A stretch of DNA of 64,000 bases from an uncultured Bacteroidales bacterium (GTDB taxonomy: Bacteria; Bacteroidota; Bacteroidia; Bacteroidales; Bacteroidaceae), in the NCBI GenBank assembly GCA_902760345.1, contig CACWFY010000002.1:1-64000 (forward strand). The letters are read 5' to 3'. A program made the position numbers and the translations under genes. Positions 51,799 through 60,120 of this stretch are shown here, piece after piece (position 1 is the stretch's first letter; each line of letters starts with the position of its first letter). Under the pieces are notes generated by a model. It worked only from the letters and a program-made list of their open reading frames with translations. It searched no databases and had not been told where the DNA came from.

Positions 51799-52994
51799 TT
51801 CAATATGGTTATTGGGTGATTGTCGTTCAATTGGATATGAAGTGGAGGTAACTGCTGCAAACCGAGTGACTTGCAAGCCTCATCCCATAGCTTCTTGCTA
51901 TCAACGGTAACCTTGGGTGCAACAACGCTATTGAAGACGATGATTCCGTCGTCAGTTAGCACAGTCAGGACTTTTTTCATGATCTCTTTCAGTTCTCCGC
52001 CGTGTCCACCGATGAAGACGGCATTGGGATGAGGTAATGCAGTAATATCCGTTTCGAGGAAGTCGCCGATATGCACGTTGATGCCTGGGATTCCAAACCT
52101 GTGGGCGTTCTCTTGGATGATGGCCTCACACTCAGGACGGATCTCAAAGGCCTCAATATGCAAATGAGGGAACTGCAGACGAGCTTCGATGCTGACGCTG
52201 CCTGTGCAGAAACCGATATCCCAGAAGACATGTCGTTTTGGCAGGTCTAATGCCTGCAAGGTCAGCAGACGGATAGGCATCTTGGTAATCATTTTCTCCC
52301 TGCCGTCTAATAACGTGAATTCATTGTCAGGGATTCCAAACCACGTTTCTTTTTTTGAACACGAATCACTCGAATTACACGAATAAAGAATCAGGCAGTT
52401 GGGCATGGCGAATTCCGTCTTTGCGGCTTCTTCGAGTGTGAGAGTTGTGACTTTTTCGAGAGAGGGATTGCCAAGATGTTCACCTACGTAGATGGTATAA
52501 TTGGTATAGCCATATTCCAACATCCGTTGGGCGATGGTGGCTGGCGTGTGCTCTTTGTCTGTCAGCACGCCAATCTTTTCAGCGCGTTCTATGAGGGCTT
52601 TGTCGAACTCTGACCAGGGACGGCCTGTTAGCGATACAATCCTCATGTCGTGATAGGGCATCACCAACCGGTGAGCCAACATCTGTAAGGAATTGAAGGT
52701 CGGATAAACTACGATTTCTGCATCAGGCATTCTACGCTTAATGGTATTGGCAAAACCAAAGAAGAGAGGGTCACCAGAAGCAAAAACCACGACTTCATCA
52801 TGATACTGTTCAAAAACTGAATCAATGGGGGCAGTGATATCAATCCACTGGGCATCAGCAGGCAGAAACGGCGCCACAATCTCATGGTGTCGTTTGCCAC
52901 CAGAGAACACCTTCCCCCGTCTAATGATCTCCATCACTTCAGGAGGGAAACAAGGCTTTGGATTATCTGTGATACCAATAACTATGAACTTCAT
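51786..52994 (-). CDS. CbiE-CbiT fusion (CobL-type): precorrin-7/6B methyltransferase and decarboxylase
   Basis: A 402-residue protein. Residues 1 to about 195 are CbiE (FIVIGITDNPKPCFPPEVME, FASGDPLFFGFANTI, YPTFNSLQMLAHRL, GVLTDKEHTPATIAQRM, VYVGEHLG). From about 215 is CbiT (EFTLLDGREKMITKMPIRLL, FWDIGFCTGSVSIEARL as SAM site, HIGDFLETD, VFIGGHGGELKEIM). It methylates C5 and C15 and decarboxylates the C12 side chain. The CbiT glycine motif reads DIGFCTGS where DIGAGTGS is usual. It is coupled to both neighbours (4-base overlap upstream, 13 downstream). Confidence 0.92.
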   Translation of the reverse strand: MKFIVIGITDNPKPCFPPEVMEIIRRGKVFSGGKRHHEIVAPFLPADAQWIDITAPIDSVFEQYHDEVVVFASGDPLFFGFANTIKRRMPDAEIVVYPTFNSLQMLAHRLVMPYHDMRIVSLTGRPWSEFDKALIERAEKIGVLTDKEHTPATIAQRMLEYGYTNYTIYVGEHLGNPSLEKVTTLTLEEAAKTEFAMPNCLILYSCNSSDSCSKKETWFGIPDNEFTLLDGREKMITKMPIRLLTLQALDLPKRHVFWDIGFCTGSVSIEARLQFPHLHIEAFEIRPECEAIIQENAHRFGIPGINVHIGDFLETDITALPHPNAVFIGGHGGELKEIMKKVLTVLTDDGIIVFNSVVAPKVTVDSKKLWDEACKSLGLQQLPPLHIQLNDNHPITILKCSR

Positions 52995-54391
52995 AAATCT
53001 CGTCCTGGTTTAAGTTGCTCGGCATCATCATACGTCAGAATGGCATTACAAAGCGTAGCGGCCAGATTACTGCCTCCTTTGCGTCCTTCAACAATGATTT
53101 TGGATATTTGTTTTAGTGTCTTGACGGCGTGCTTACTCTCGCAGACATGCACAAAACCCACGGGGGCAGCAATAATGCCTGCAGGACTCATCTTACCTTT
53201 ACGCACAAGGTCACAGATTTCAAAAAGTGCCGTAGGCGCATTGCCCACCACATAAAGAGCCTCAGGATATTCCTCAGCAGCCAGTTGCATGCACGCCTGA
53301 CTGCGGGTAATTCCTTTCTCATCGGCCATTTGCTTGGAACGAGGGTCGTTGATGTAGCAGTGAGTCTGAATACCCAGACGTTCCAATGCTCCCTTACGGA
53401 TGCCGCTGGCGGCCATCGTCACATCTGTGACAATATGCTGAAGACTACCATCGACAACCTTACCATAGAGGATTTCCGTGGCATGGTCATCCATCCAGAG
53501 ACACTCTTCCATACCAAAATCTACAGTTGTATGTATGGCGTGCAACAATGGCCACAAGCGCCATTTAGGAACATCGGGATGCTGCATCTCAGAGAGAATC
53601 GTGCGGAAACTGTTCATCATAATCTGTTGACCAGGTTTTATGTCAGCATCCTTCTCTTCGCGATAATACCCACGGGGCGTAATCACCTTTCCGTCTGCAA
53701 TATACGACTGCGAGTTGCCAATAATGATAATGGTAAACATATCCACATCCTCTGGGTCGAAAGCACCCAGCGTGGTAATTTTTATTTCCTGTTCCTCACG
53801 ACCTGCCTGACGCACATAGCCAACAGGTGTCTCAGCGGAACGTTCCTGCAAGAACAGTTCTATCAGCCGATATAATTGCCAATAGCGTCCGTGCGACTTG
53901 GGATTATACACAGCAGTCACAAAGTCACCCACAGCAGCAGCCTTGATACGTCGCTCGATGACCTCCCAAGGGGTCATCAGGTCGCTTAAAGAGATGATGC
54001 ACATATCGTGACCAATTGGAGCACCCAACAGCGAGGCCGCCTTCTGGAAAGCGGAGATGCCAGGCAAAGATATAATCTCGATGTGCGAATCACGGGATTT
54101 GGCCATCTCATAGATGAGTGGTCCCATACCATAGATACCCGCATCGCCACTGGAAATCACCACAACGGTCTTTCCCTGCTCTGCCAACTCAAAAGCCTGT
54201 TCTGCCCGTTCACGTTCCCGCTTCATGCCCGTGTCGATGCACTCGCCCCCAGGCTTTACATACGATTCTATGAACTGGAAATAATACTTATACCCCACAA
54301 TGACATCTGCCTCGCGTACTGCCTCCAGTACAGCGGGCGTGATGTCTTCCTTGCTGCCAGGACCAATGCCTGCGACGATAATCTTTCCCAT
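52991..54391 (-). CDS. CbiH-CbiC fusion: cobalt-precorrin-3B C17-methyltransferase and cobalt-precorrin-8 methylmutase
   Basis: A 466-residue fusion. Residues 1 to about 240 are CbiH/CobJ (MGKIIVAGIGPGSKEDITPA, SSGDAGIYGMGPLIYE, LPGISAFQKAASLLGAPIGHD, AVYNPKSHGRYWQL, IIIGNSQSYI). From about 265 is CbiC/CobH (RTILSEMQHPDVPKWRLWPL, HTTVDFGMEECLWM, DVTMAASGIRKGAL, GNAPTALFEICDLV, GIIAAPVGFVHVCESK), which contains the methylmutase His and Arg region. The start at 54391 is the only one giving the standard CbiH N-terminus. A strong promoter ends just 8 bases before it. Confidence 0.93.
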   Translation of the reverse strand: MGKIIVAGIGPGSKEDITPAVLEAVREADVIVGYKYYFQFIESYVKPGGECIDTGMKRERERAEQAFELAEQGKTVVVISSGDAGIYGMGPLIYEMAKSRDSHIEIISLPGISAFQKAASLLGAPIGHDMCIISLSDLMTPWEVIERRIKAAAVGDFVTAVYNPKSHGRYWQLYRLIELFLQERSAETPVGYVRQAGREEQEIKITTLGAFDPEDVDMFTIIIIGNSQSYIADGKVITPRGYYREEKDADIKPGQQIMMNSFRTILSEMQHPDVPKWRLWPLLHAIHTTVDFGMEECLWMDDHATEILYGKVVDGSLQHIVTDVTMAASGIRKGALERLGIQTHCYINDPRSKQMADEKGITRSQACMQLAAEEYPEALYVVGNAPTALFEICDLVRKGKMSPAGIIAAPVGFVHVCESKHAVKTLKQISKIIVEGRKGGSNLAATLCNAILTYDDAEQLKPGRDL

Positions 54392-54399
54392 ATTGCCCA

Positions 54400-54431
54400 C
54401 AAAGATAGGAAGATTTTGGCACAATGCCAAA
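54400..54431 (-). promoter_or_regulatory. Promoter with operator-like palindrome ahead of cbiH-cbiC
   Basis: On the minus strand TTTG (54428-54431), 20 bases, then TATCTTTG (54400-54407) is a near-perfect promoter. The -33 box is part of an inverted repeat TTTGGCA-N3-TGCCAAA (54415-54431), which could be an operator. Only 8 bases separate the -7 box from the start codon. Confidence 0.65.
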
Positions 54432-54433
54432 TA

Positions 54434-56515
54434 TTATTGCTTAAACGTCAACTTCAAACCTACGACCAGCATGAGACCTGGCGAGAAAAGTGCATATTTG
54501 CGAGTAGAAGAATCGATACGTCGATCGACTTTGTTGAAGATGTTATCAACGCCAATGCTGGGTTCTAGGTAAGCCCATCTCAGCACGTCTAAAGAATGGG
54601 TGGTATGAAGATTCCAAACACCAAAGCCTGGAGCATCCTCATAGCTGCCTGTATAGTAAGTCTTGGACTGCAAACGTCCGTTCAGGTTCACATTCAACCC
54701 ATATCTGCCCCATGTGTGATGATAGTTGGCGGTAATGGTTGCAGCATGACGGATACTCCGCTCTAATACAGTCCATTCGTCTTCGCTCTTGGTACGGGCA
54801 TAGGTATAGACGTAGTTGGCAGAGAGATTGAATCCATCAAAGATGTTGGCAGAAACATTCACCTGCAGACCTTTGACATCACCTTTGTCACTGTTCTGAT
54901 AGAGAGCGTAACTCACCATCTTGTCTGCCTGATCCTGTGTCATCTCAGGAAATTCTTCCAGCAGCATCTTTCTTGTGGCATCATCTACGTCTACATTCTG
55001 TTTGACTACCATATCGTTGATGCGGTTCATATAGCCTGTAATGCTGACAGCAATTTGTTGTGTACGATACTCGGCATTCAGCGAGAAATAATTACTCTTC
55101 TCTGGCTTCAGGTCCTTGTTGCCAAAACTAATCTGCGCCTTACCACGATTCACAGAGAAATAGTGGTAGTAGAGTTCGTCGAGTCCTGGTGCACGGAAGC
55201 CTGCAGAATAGGTGGCACGGAAGCGAAAGTTACCTGGTGCATACATCAGCGTAGCCTTAGGCGTCAGATGCTGGTTGAAGGTCTCATGGTGCGTCAGTCG
55301 CAGACCTAGCGTGGCAGTAAAGTCCTTCAGAAACTTCATCTCATGCTGGGCATAGGCTGCCAGCGAATAGACTCGGCTGTCAATGTTGCCGTTAGAAGCA
55401 GCGAGATTCTCCTGACGCCAATTGGCACCAAAGATGGTGGTAGAATTCTTGGTAAGACCAAGGATTGCCTTCAACTGTCCTTCCATCATGCGTTGTTTCT
55501 TAGACTGCACGTAGTCGCCAACCTGATTGGTCTTTGTCTCCACGTCGTACTCCTTACCATAACGGAAACGATCAACGACAAAGTCAGCCTGCAGCGAGTT
55601 CTTGGCAGTAAACTTATAGATGCCACCCACATTCCAGCGGAAGCCCTTATAGCGCATTTCGTAGTCAGTACCGCCAACAATATCCTTCTGCGTATTAGGG
55701 CGGTCTGTGATTTTATATGAATAGTCTAAGCCCGCATTCAGTGCCAAATGCTGATTGGGGGAATAGGTGAATTTCTGTCCGATGATATTCGATCGATAGC
55801 CCGTAAATAGGGGAGCTATCGTCTGTTGGGTCTCTGTGTCAGAGCCCTTGACATATTCTTGATTGTTGTTTTGGTAGCTGTCTGCCTGATCATGACTGAA
55901 CGAGGTGTATGATCCGAAACCGTTTTTGTAGATATCAAGACTGACGGCCTCGGTCAGTACGCCGTGACCACTGACCCTTGTATCGCTGGTGACGCTGACC
56001 ATGTGCTGCGTCGGCTGGTCGGTAATGATGTTGATGACACCAGCTATGGCATCGCTGCCATAAAGCGAGGAGGCAGCGCCGTCGAGTACCTCGATGCGTT
56101 TGACGCGTGCCATGTTGATACGGTTCAAGTCGACATTGTTGGAGATGTCGCCCGAGAGTTTCTGTCCGTTAATCAGGATGAGGATGTATTTGTTGCCCAG
56201 TCCGTTCAGACGCAGAAAAGTGCCCATGGAGTTGGGAGCCATAGAGGCCTGGGGCATCATACGTGTCAAGGCTCCGTCGAAGGTCGTAATGCCTTGCTCG
56301 CTAATTTCCTGACTGCTGAGTACACGAACGGGCGTCGCTGTGCTCTTCAAACGCTGGTGATGGCCTGAGCCTGTGACTACCACAGGGTTGAGGTTATATG
56401 TGCGGCTCGTCATCGACGAGTCACGACGTTCCATCTTGTGAATTTGCGCGAAAGCGGCACTCCCCGTGAGGAGTGCCACTATCAGTATAATTGTCTTATG
56501 ATAAGTCATGAACAA
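54434..56515 (-). CDS. BtuB-like TonB-dependent receptor (proximal to cbiH)
   Basis: A 693-residue outer-membrane receptor with a signal peptide (cut near AAFAQ). A TonB-box-like NPVVVTGSG and a plug follow, with TATPVRVLSSQEISEQG, FLRLNGLGNKYILILINGQ, IEVLDGAASSLYGSDAIAGVINIIT; then a 22-strand barrel ending LMLVVGLKLTFKQ. Size and plug motifs match BtuB-type receptors. It sits in a B12-riboswitch-led operon with a second receptor and a chelatase-like lipoprotein, which supports corrinoid as ligand. Its start lies 2 bases after the stop of the chelatase-like gene. Confidence 0.9.
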   Translation of the reverse strand: MFMTYHKTIILIVALLTGSAAFAQIHKMERRDSSMTSRTYNLNPVVVTGSGHHQRLKSTATPVRVLSSQEISEQGITTFDGALTRMMPQASMAPNSMGTFLRLNGLGNKYILILINGQKLSGDISNNVDLNRINMARVKRIEVLDGAASSLYGSDAIAGVINIITDQPTQHMVSVTSDTRVSGHGVLTEAVSLDIYKNGFGSYTSFSHDQADSYQNNNQEYVKGSDTETQQTIAPLFTGYRSNIIGQKFTYSPNQHLALNAGLDYSYKITDRPNTQKDIVGGTDYEMRYKGFRWNVGGIYKFTAKNSLQADFVVDRFRYGKEYDVETKTNQVGDYVQSKKQRMMEGQLKAILGLTKNSTTIFGANWRQENLAASNGNIDSRVYSLAAYAQHEMKFLKDFTATLGLRLTHHETFNQHLTPKATLMYAPGNFRFRATYSAGFRAPGLDELYYHYFSVNRGKAQISFGNKDLKPEKSNYFSLNAEYRTQQIAVSITGYMNRINDMVVKQNVDVDDATRKMLLEEFPEMTQDQADKMVSYALYQNSDKGDVKGLQVNVSANIFDGFNLSANYVYTYARTKSEDEWTVLERSIRHAATITANYHHTWGRYGLNVNLNGRLQSKTYYTGSYEDAPGFGVWNLHTTHSLDVLRWAYLEPSIGVDNIFNKVDRRIDSSTRKYALFSPGLMLVVGLKLTFKQ

Positions 56516-56517
56516 AA

Positions 56518-57657
56518 TTATTCTCCACTAACATTTGAGTGATACCACTCCAGAGGATCACTATTGAGGGCATCGGTTGTATGATTAATCCACAACTGAA
56601 GGATTTTCGGATAAGCGAGCAGACCCTTTACGATCATCGTCGAGTTGTCGCAGGTGTAGCCTCCGCCACGAGAATCGCTGAAGTATACCTTCCAACTGGT
56701 ATCCTCATATTCGCCAGTCTCTTCGTTGAATGTCCAGTCGGCATCGTTACCAGCCATATCGTTATTAGCGTGATCACCGGCAATAGACATCAGCGGAGCG
56801 CAGAACACCTTGCCAGAGGTAAAGCCTGCATCCTGCATGCGTTGCTTGACAAAAGTCTTGAAATTACCCATCATGTCAACAGTTCCTACGAAATACTGAC
56901 AGCCAGGGTTATTGGTGCGCAGGGCCTTTTCCAGTTGCTCGTAGCGGACATTTGCGCTGAAAATATCTAAATCGTCGGGGTTGCCGTGACCCATAAACAA
57001 CATAGCGCCCTCCTGGGCTTTAGTGCCATAGATAGTATGAAGCTCTTTAGCAAGCTTCGTCACGTCGTTATCCTCGGCAGGATCATCACTACCAGTAGCC
57101 ATCAGCGGTGTACCCATGTGCAACTTGACGTTCTTCAGATACTCATCGCGCAGGTCGTTCTTCGAATTATTGGCAAAACCCTTCAGACAAGCCACGACAG
57201 TCGCATACTCCTCACCAGGAATAACCTGCAGTGACTGGACGGTGATTTCTGCATACTCTACGCGTCCCAGCGACTCGAGCCAGATGTCGGGAGCATAGTA
57301 GTTACGCTTTGGAGCACCCTGGTCTTCGGCATGCTCACCGGCTGCTGCACGGTTGCGGCAGATGGCTGATGAGAACGAGAAATAGACGTCGTGGTCGGGG
57401 AAAGCACTCTTGTAGGCATTAATAGTATTGTCGAAATCAGTGAAGGGCTCTGGCCATGTAGAACCGAAAGCCACGAGCAGCAAAGCCTTGTTCTTTTTTG
57501 ATGCGTTTTTCTGCGCTTTCACTTGATTGTCAACAATTGTCTGATAATCCTCCACGTTCTTAGAGGTGTCATCACTGTCACTGCTACAAGCAGTAAAACT
57601 TACACTCACAATTATTGCCATTGCGGCAATCATTAAGAAACTAATAATTTTCTTCAT
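56518..57657 (-). CDS. CbiK/IhtB-family lipoprotein (sirohydrochlorin cobaltochelatase-like)
   Basis: A 379-residue lipoprotein (lipobox SFTACSSDSDD, Cys about 24). The mature part follows CbiK: KALLLVAFGSTWPEPF, YFSFSSAICRNR, VQSLQVIPGEEYATVV, MLFMGHGNPDDL, and APLMSIAGDHANNDMAG. Characterised CbiK has metal-site His in QSLH and in FMGHG. Here the first is Gln (about residue 144), while His224 remains. P. gingivalis IhtB/FetB is a known surface lipoprotein of this fold linked to heme. Placed between two TonB receptors under a B12 riboswitch, it may be a cobalt-inserting enzyme working outside the cytoplasm, or a tetrapyrrole-binding or metal-removing surface protein. The fold call is firm; the function is not. 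Confidence 0.88.
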   Translation of the reverse strand: MKKIISFLMIAAMAIIVSVSFTACSSDSDDTSKNVEDYQTIVDNQVKAQKNASKKNKALLLVAFGSTWPEPFTDFDNTINAYKSAFPDHDVYFSFSSAICRNRAAAGEHAEDQGAPKRNYYAPDIWLESLGRVEYAEITVQSLQVIPGEEYATVVACLKGFANNSKNDLRDEYLKNVKLHMGTPLMATGSDDPAEDNDVTKLAKELHTIYGTKAQEGAMLFMGHGNPDDLDIFSANVRYEQLEKALRTNNPGCQYFVGTVDMMGNFKTFVKQRMQDAGFTSGKVFCAPLMSIAGDHANNDMAGNDADWTFNEETGEYEDTSWKVYFSDSRGGGYTCDNSTMIVKGLLAYPKILQLWINHTTDALNSDPLEWYHSNVSGE

Positions 57658-59782
57658 CGTTGTTAGAATTAAAATTAGACTTATAATTGTTCTTAAGATT
57701 CTTTCCGTGTCTGAACCTGACGGTCAGTGTTGCATATACCGTCGTGCCTGGTGTGGTAGTTCCCAAATGCAGTCCGTGGTCGGTGCGGTCCACATAATTG
57801 AAGATATTGTCTAAGCCTGCCTCTAATCGCCACGCCAGCCAACGGCTGTTGCCTAAATCATGAGTCGTTGACAGTCGCCACAGCTGATAGCCCTTGCCAT
57901 CCCCGTTAATCTGATAATAGCGTTTTGACGACATGTTGCCGTAGAGGCCAATTCCTAATGCGTAGGCTTTGCCAAAGCGATGATTCCATGTGACGAATGC
58001 ATTTCCACGATGATGTGCCATACCGTCAATAATGACATCGTCAAGTTGATGAGTGGTTTCGTTGTAGACCTCTGCCTGAGTGTCAAGGTAGCTATAGCCA
58101 ATACCAAATGACCACTGACCAGCCACACATCGAGCTGTCAGGTCTGCACCGTAAGTTTTGGCACTTTCCATATTTTTGTACTGACGTACCTTATTCAGTG
58201 TCTCACCATATTGCTGACGATACTCAGCTGGTGCCTGCGAATGTGAGATGGTGACCAAGGTGATCATGTCTTTCACATGATTATAATAGCCCGTTGCAGT
58301 AATAGTCAGCCGGCCTGCAGTATATTCAGTGCCCAAAGAGAAATAGTTGCTCTTCTGTGGTTTCAGGTCCATATTACCCAGAAACAAGATAATCTGGTTC
58401 ATTTCGCGTATATAGCGGTAGCGCTGTTCTTTCAGCGTTGGTGTCTTGAATCCCTGGCTCCAGTTGGCTCTTATCCGCAGGTCTCTAAGACTGAGCATTG
58501 TTGATAATTTAGGGGATACGTGCCAGCCAAACTGTTGGTTGCGCACAACTCGCAAACCACCTGTCAACTGTATTTTTGCTTGCTTGCTAAGGGCAGCCTG
58601 CCATTCGTCCTGCATATAGATTGCTTCCGTGTTGTCGTTGGCTTCCATACCTTCAATACTGGTAGGAGCTTTCAGCCAGTCGTATCGGTACTCCATTCCA
58701 GCACTGAGCCTGTTGCTGTATGGCAGTTCAAAGACTCCCTTGGCATGGGCCGTTACACGTTGCTGGTCGCTCTGTAGCTGTCGCTGACCTGGGAAATAGG
58801 GGAAGTCAAGCACCAGATTGCCGTTGTTGTCAATTCCTTCAGTGGTTACAATCGATGTAAACTCGTGGAAGTATGCATGTTTGTTCCAGTCGACGTCCAG
58901 TGTAAGCAGGCTCTTCTTGCCAGTCCATTTTCCACCAATGGCAGCCGAGGCATTCTTGTACTGCATATCATAGTAGGTAACATCGTATTTGGGATATTTG
59001 CCTTTAGGACGATAAATGGCACGTTGATGATAACTGCCCTCCATATACAGTTCAATGTTGGGACGTAACAGGTAAGTCAGTCGCTCGGCTATCTTCCAGT
59101 TTGTCTTGCGGTTGACGGTCATGCTACGTGAATCAGTAATAGCTGGTTCGAAATGTGATGTATATTCCGTTGCCGTATTCTGCCAACCATCAGTATGCTG
59201 CATGTGGAAATTGGTATATGATGACAGCTTCCCCCATCGCAGAGCCAATCCATTGTGCTGTCTGACATCGCCATAGCTGCCCACCCTGGTGGCGTTCTCC
59301 AAGAGCAGACCTTCGTCGTGCTTCTTGGTAATGACATTTACCACGCCCGCAATAGCATCAGAACCATAAAGTGCGCTCGAAGCCCCTTTTACTATCTCGA
59401 TTTTCTCAATATTCTGAGGGTCGATGAGTGAGAGGTCGTTCTCGCCACCCACATCGCCATGAATGCGCTTGCCGTCGATAAGTATCAGAATATAGCTATT
59501 GCCAAGGCCGTTCAGTTGCATCTGCGAACCCATATCGCCATCGTTGAAGGCAAAGGAGGCTGTCAGTCCAGAGAGAATATCCTCCAGACTCTTGCCACCA
59601 TATTGGCGTAGCATCTTGTTGGTGATGACTTCCGTCTGCACAGGCGCATTCTTCAAAAGGTGTTGTGTACCAGTACCTGTTACAACCACCTCTTGCAAAC
59701 TGTCTGAACGCCAGACGTCTGTCTGTGCACTTGCGCCAATAGCCAACAGTATCAGGCTAATAGCCAGTTTTAGTCTTTTCAT
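57641..59782 (-). CDS. BtuB-like TonB-dependent receptor (riboswitch-proximal)
   Basis: A 713-residue receptor with a signal peptide (cut near IGASAQ), LQEVVVTGTGTQHLL (TonB-box region), a plug with QMQLNGLGNSYILILIDGKR, IEIVKGASSALYGSDAIAGVVNVIT, and a barrel ending VYATLTVRFRH before a short Asn/Lys-rich tail. It is the first gene after the cobalamin riboswitch, so vitamin B12 or a precursor should repress it. Its 3' end overlaps the CbiK-like gene by 17 bases. The plug resembles that of the second receptor, but the barrels differ widely, suggesting different corrinoids. Confidence 0.92.
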   Translation of the reverse strand: MKRLKLAISLILLAIGASAQTDVWRSDSLQEVVVTGTGTQHLLKNAPVQTEVITNKMLRQYGGKSLEDILSGLTASFAFNDGDMGSQMQLNGLGNSYILILIDGKRIHGDVGGENDLSLIDPQNIEKIEIVKGASSALYGSDAIAGVVNVITKKHDEGLLLENATRVGSYGDVRQHNGLALRWGKLSSYTNFHMQHTDGWQNTATEYTSHFEPAITDSRSMTVNRKTNWKIAERLTYLLRPNIELYMEGSYHQRAIYRPKGKYPKYDVTYYDMQYKNASAAIGGKWTGKKSLLTLDVDWNKHAYFHEFTSIVTTEGIDNNGNLVLDFPYFPGQRQLQSDQQRVTAHAKGVFELPYSNRLSAGMEYRYDWLKAPTSIEGMEANDNTEAIYMQDEWQAALSKQAKIQLTGGLRVVRNQQFGWHVSPKLSTMLSLRDLRIRANWSQGFKTPTLKEQRYRYIREMNQIILFLGNMDLKPQKSNYFSLGTEYTAGRLTITATGYYNHVKDMITLVTISHSQAPAEYRQQYGETLNKVRQYKNMESAKTYGADLTARCVAGQWSFGIGYSYLDTQAEVYNETTHQLDDVIIDGMAHHRGNAFVTWNHRFGKAYALGIGLYGNMSSKRYYQINGDGKGYQLWRLSTTHDLGNSRWLAWRLEAGLDNIFNYVDRTDHGLHLGTTTPGTTVYATLTVRFRHGKNLKNNYKSNFNSNNDEENY

Positions 59783-59783
59783 A

Positions 59784-59831
59784 TCAAATCATTCCTTTAC
59801 GCATCGCTAACTCCTGAACGAGCGTCCTCAT
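59784..59831 (-). CDS. 15-codon upstream ORF between riboswitch and btuB-like gene
   Basis: ATG at 59831 and TGA ending at 59784 define MRTLVQELAMRKGMI. The stop lies 1 base before the receptor ATG (59782-59780), close enough for translational coupling. It overlaps the expression-platform region just 3' of the B12 box. It could be a regulatory uORF or chance; in-frame ATGs inside are additional starts. Confidence 0.35.
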   Translation of the reverse strand: MRTLVQELAMRKGMI

Positions 59832-60012
59832 TGTTTGATAGGCAGGTCTTCTGACTTTCCCCAGTCTGCTTTACCTTCCCGACTTCTATTAATTGTCAAT
59901 TCGTCAGTGGCGTTATACAAGCAGACCCTTTCAAGGGGGATTACAGCTGCAGGTACAGTTCCGGACTCTCACCGGATTCCCTTACATCAGGCGGTATCCT
60001 ACCGTCTGATTG
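59832..60012 (-). promoter_or_regulatory. Cobalamin (B12) riboswitch
   Basis: On the minus strand the conserved blocks appear in order: GGTAGGATACCGCCTGATGT, GGGAATCCGGTGAGAGTCC, GGAACTGTACCTGCAGCTGTAA, then AGTCAGAAGACCTGCCTATC (the B12 box, 59837-59856). This is the AdoCbl-class aptamer consensus. The promoter box lies at 60028-60035 and the btuB-like start at 59782, so binding of cobalamin should shut off the receptor/chelatase operon. Confidence 0.93.
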
Positions 60013-60027
60013 CCATATTTTTGCTGC

Positions 60028-60035
60028 AAAGATAC
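60028..60035 (-). promoter_or_regulatory. -7 box of the riboswitch-controlled operon
   Basis: TATCTTTG on the minus strand is followed by GCAGC and then, about 15 bases on, the aptamer. Confidence 0.6.
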
Positions 60036-60108
60036 AAAATAAAGTGAAAAGTGAAGAGTTTAAGGTAAAAAAAATACGACTGTTGTGTAAAATAATGCAA
60101 AAAGTATG

Positions 60109-60116
60109 TATCTTTG
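60109..60116 (+). promoter_or_regulatory. -7 box of cbiA, abutting the start codon
   Basis: TATCTTTG ends 4 bases before the ATG at 60121. This predicts a leaderless or nearly leaderless mRNA and excludes the longer reading from 60106. Confidence 0.55.
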
Positions 60117-60120
60117 CGGC

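Noticed and set aside
53129..53875. A 248-residue open frame opposite cbiH-cbiC
   Set aside because: It lies wholly antisense to a well-supported fusion enzyme.
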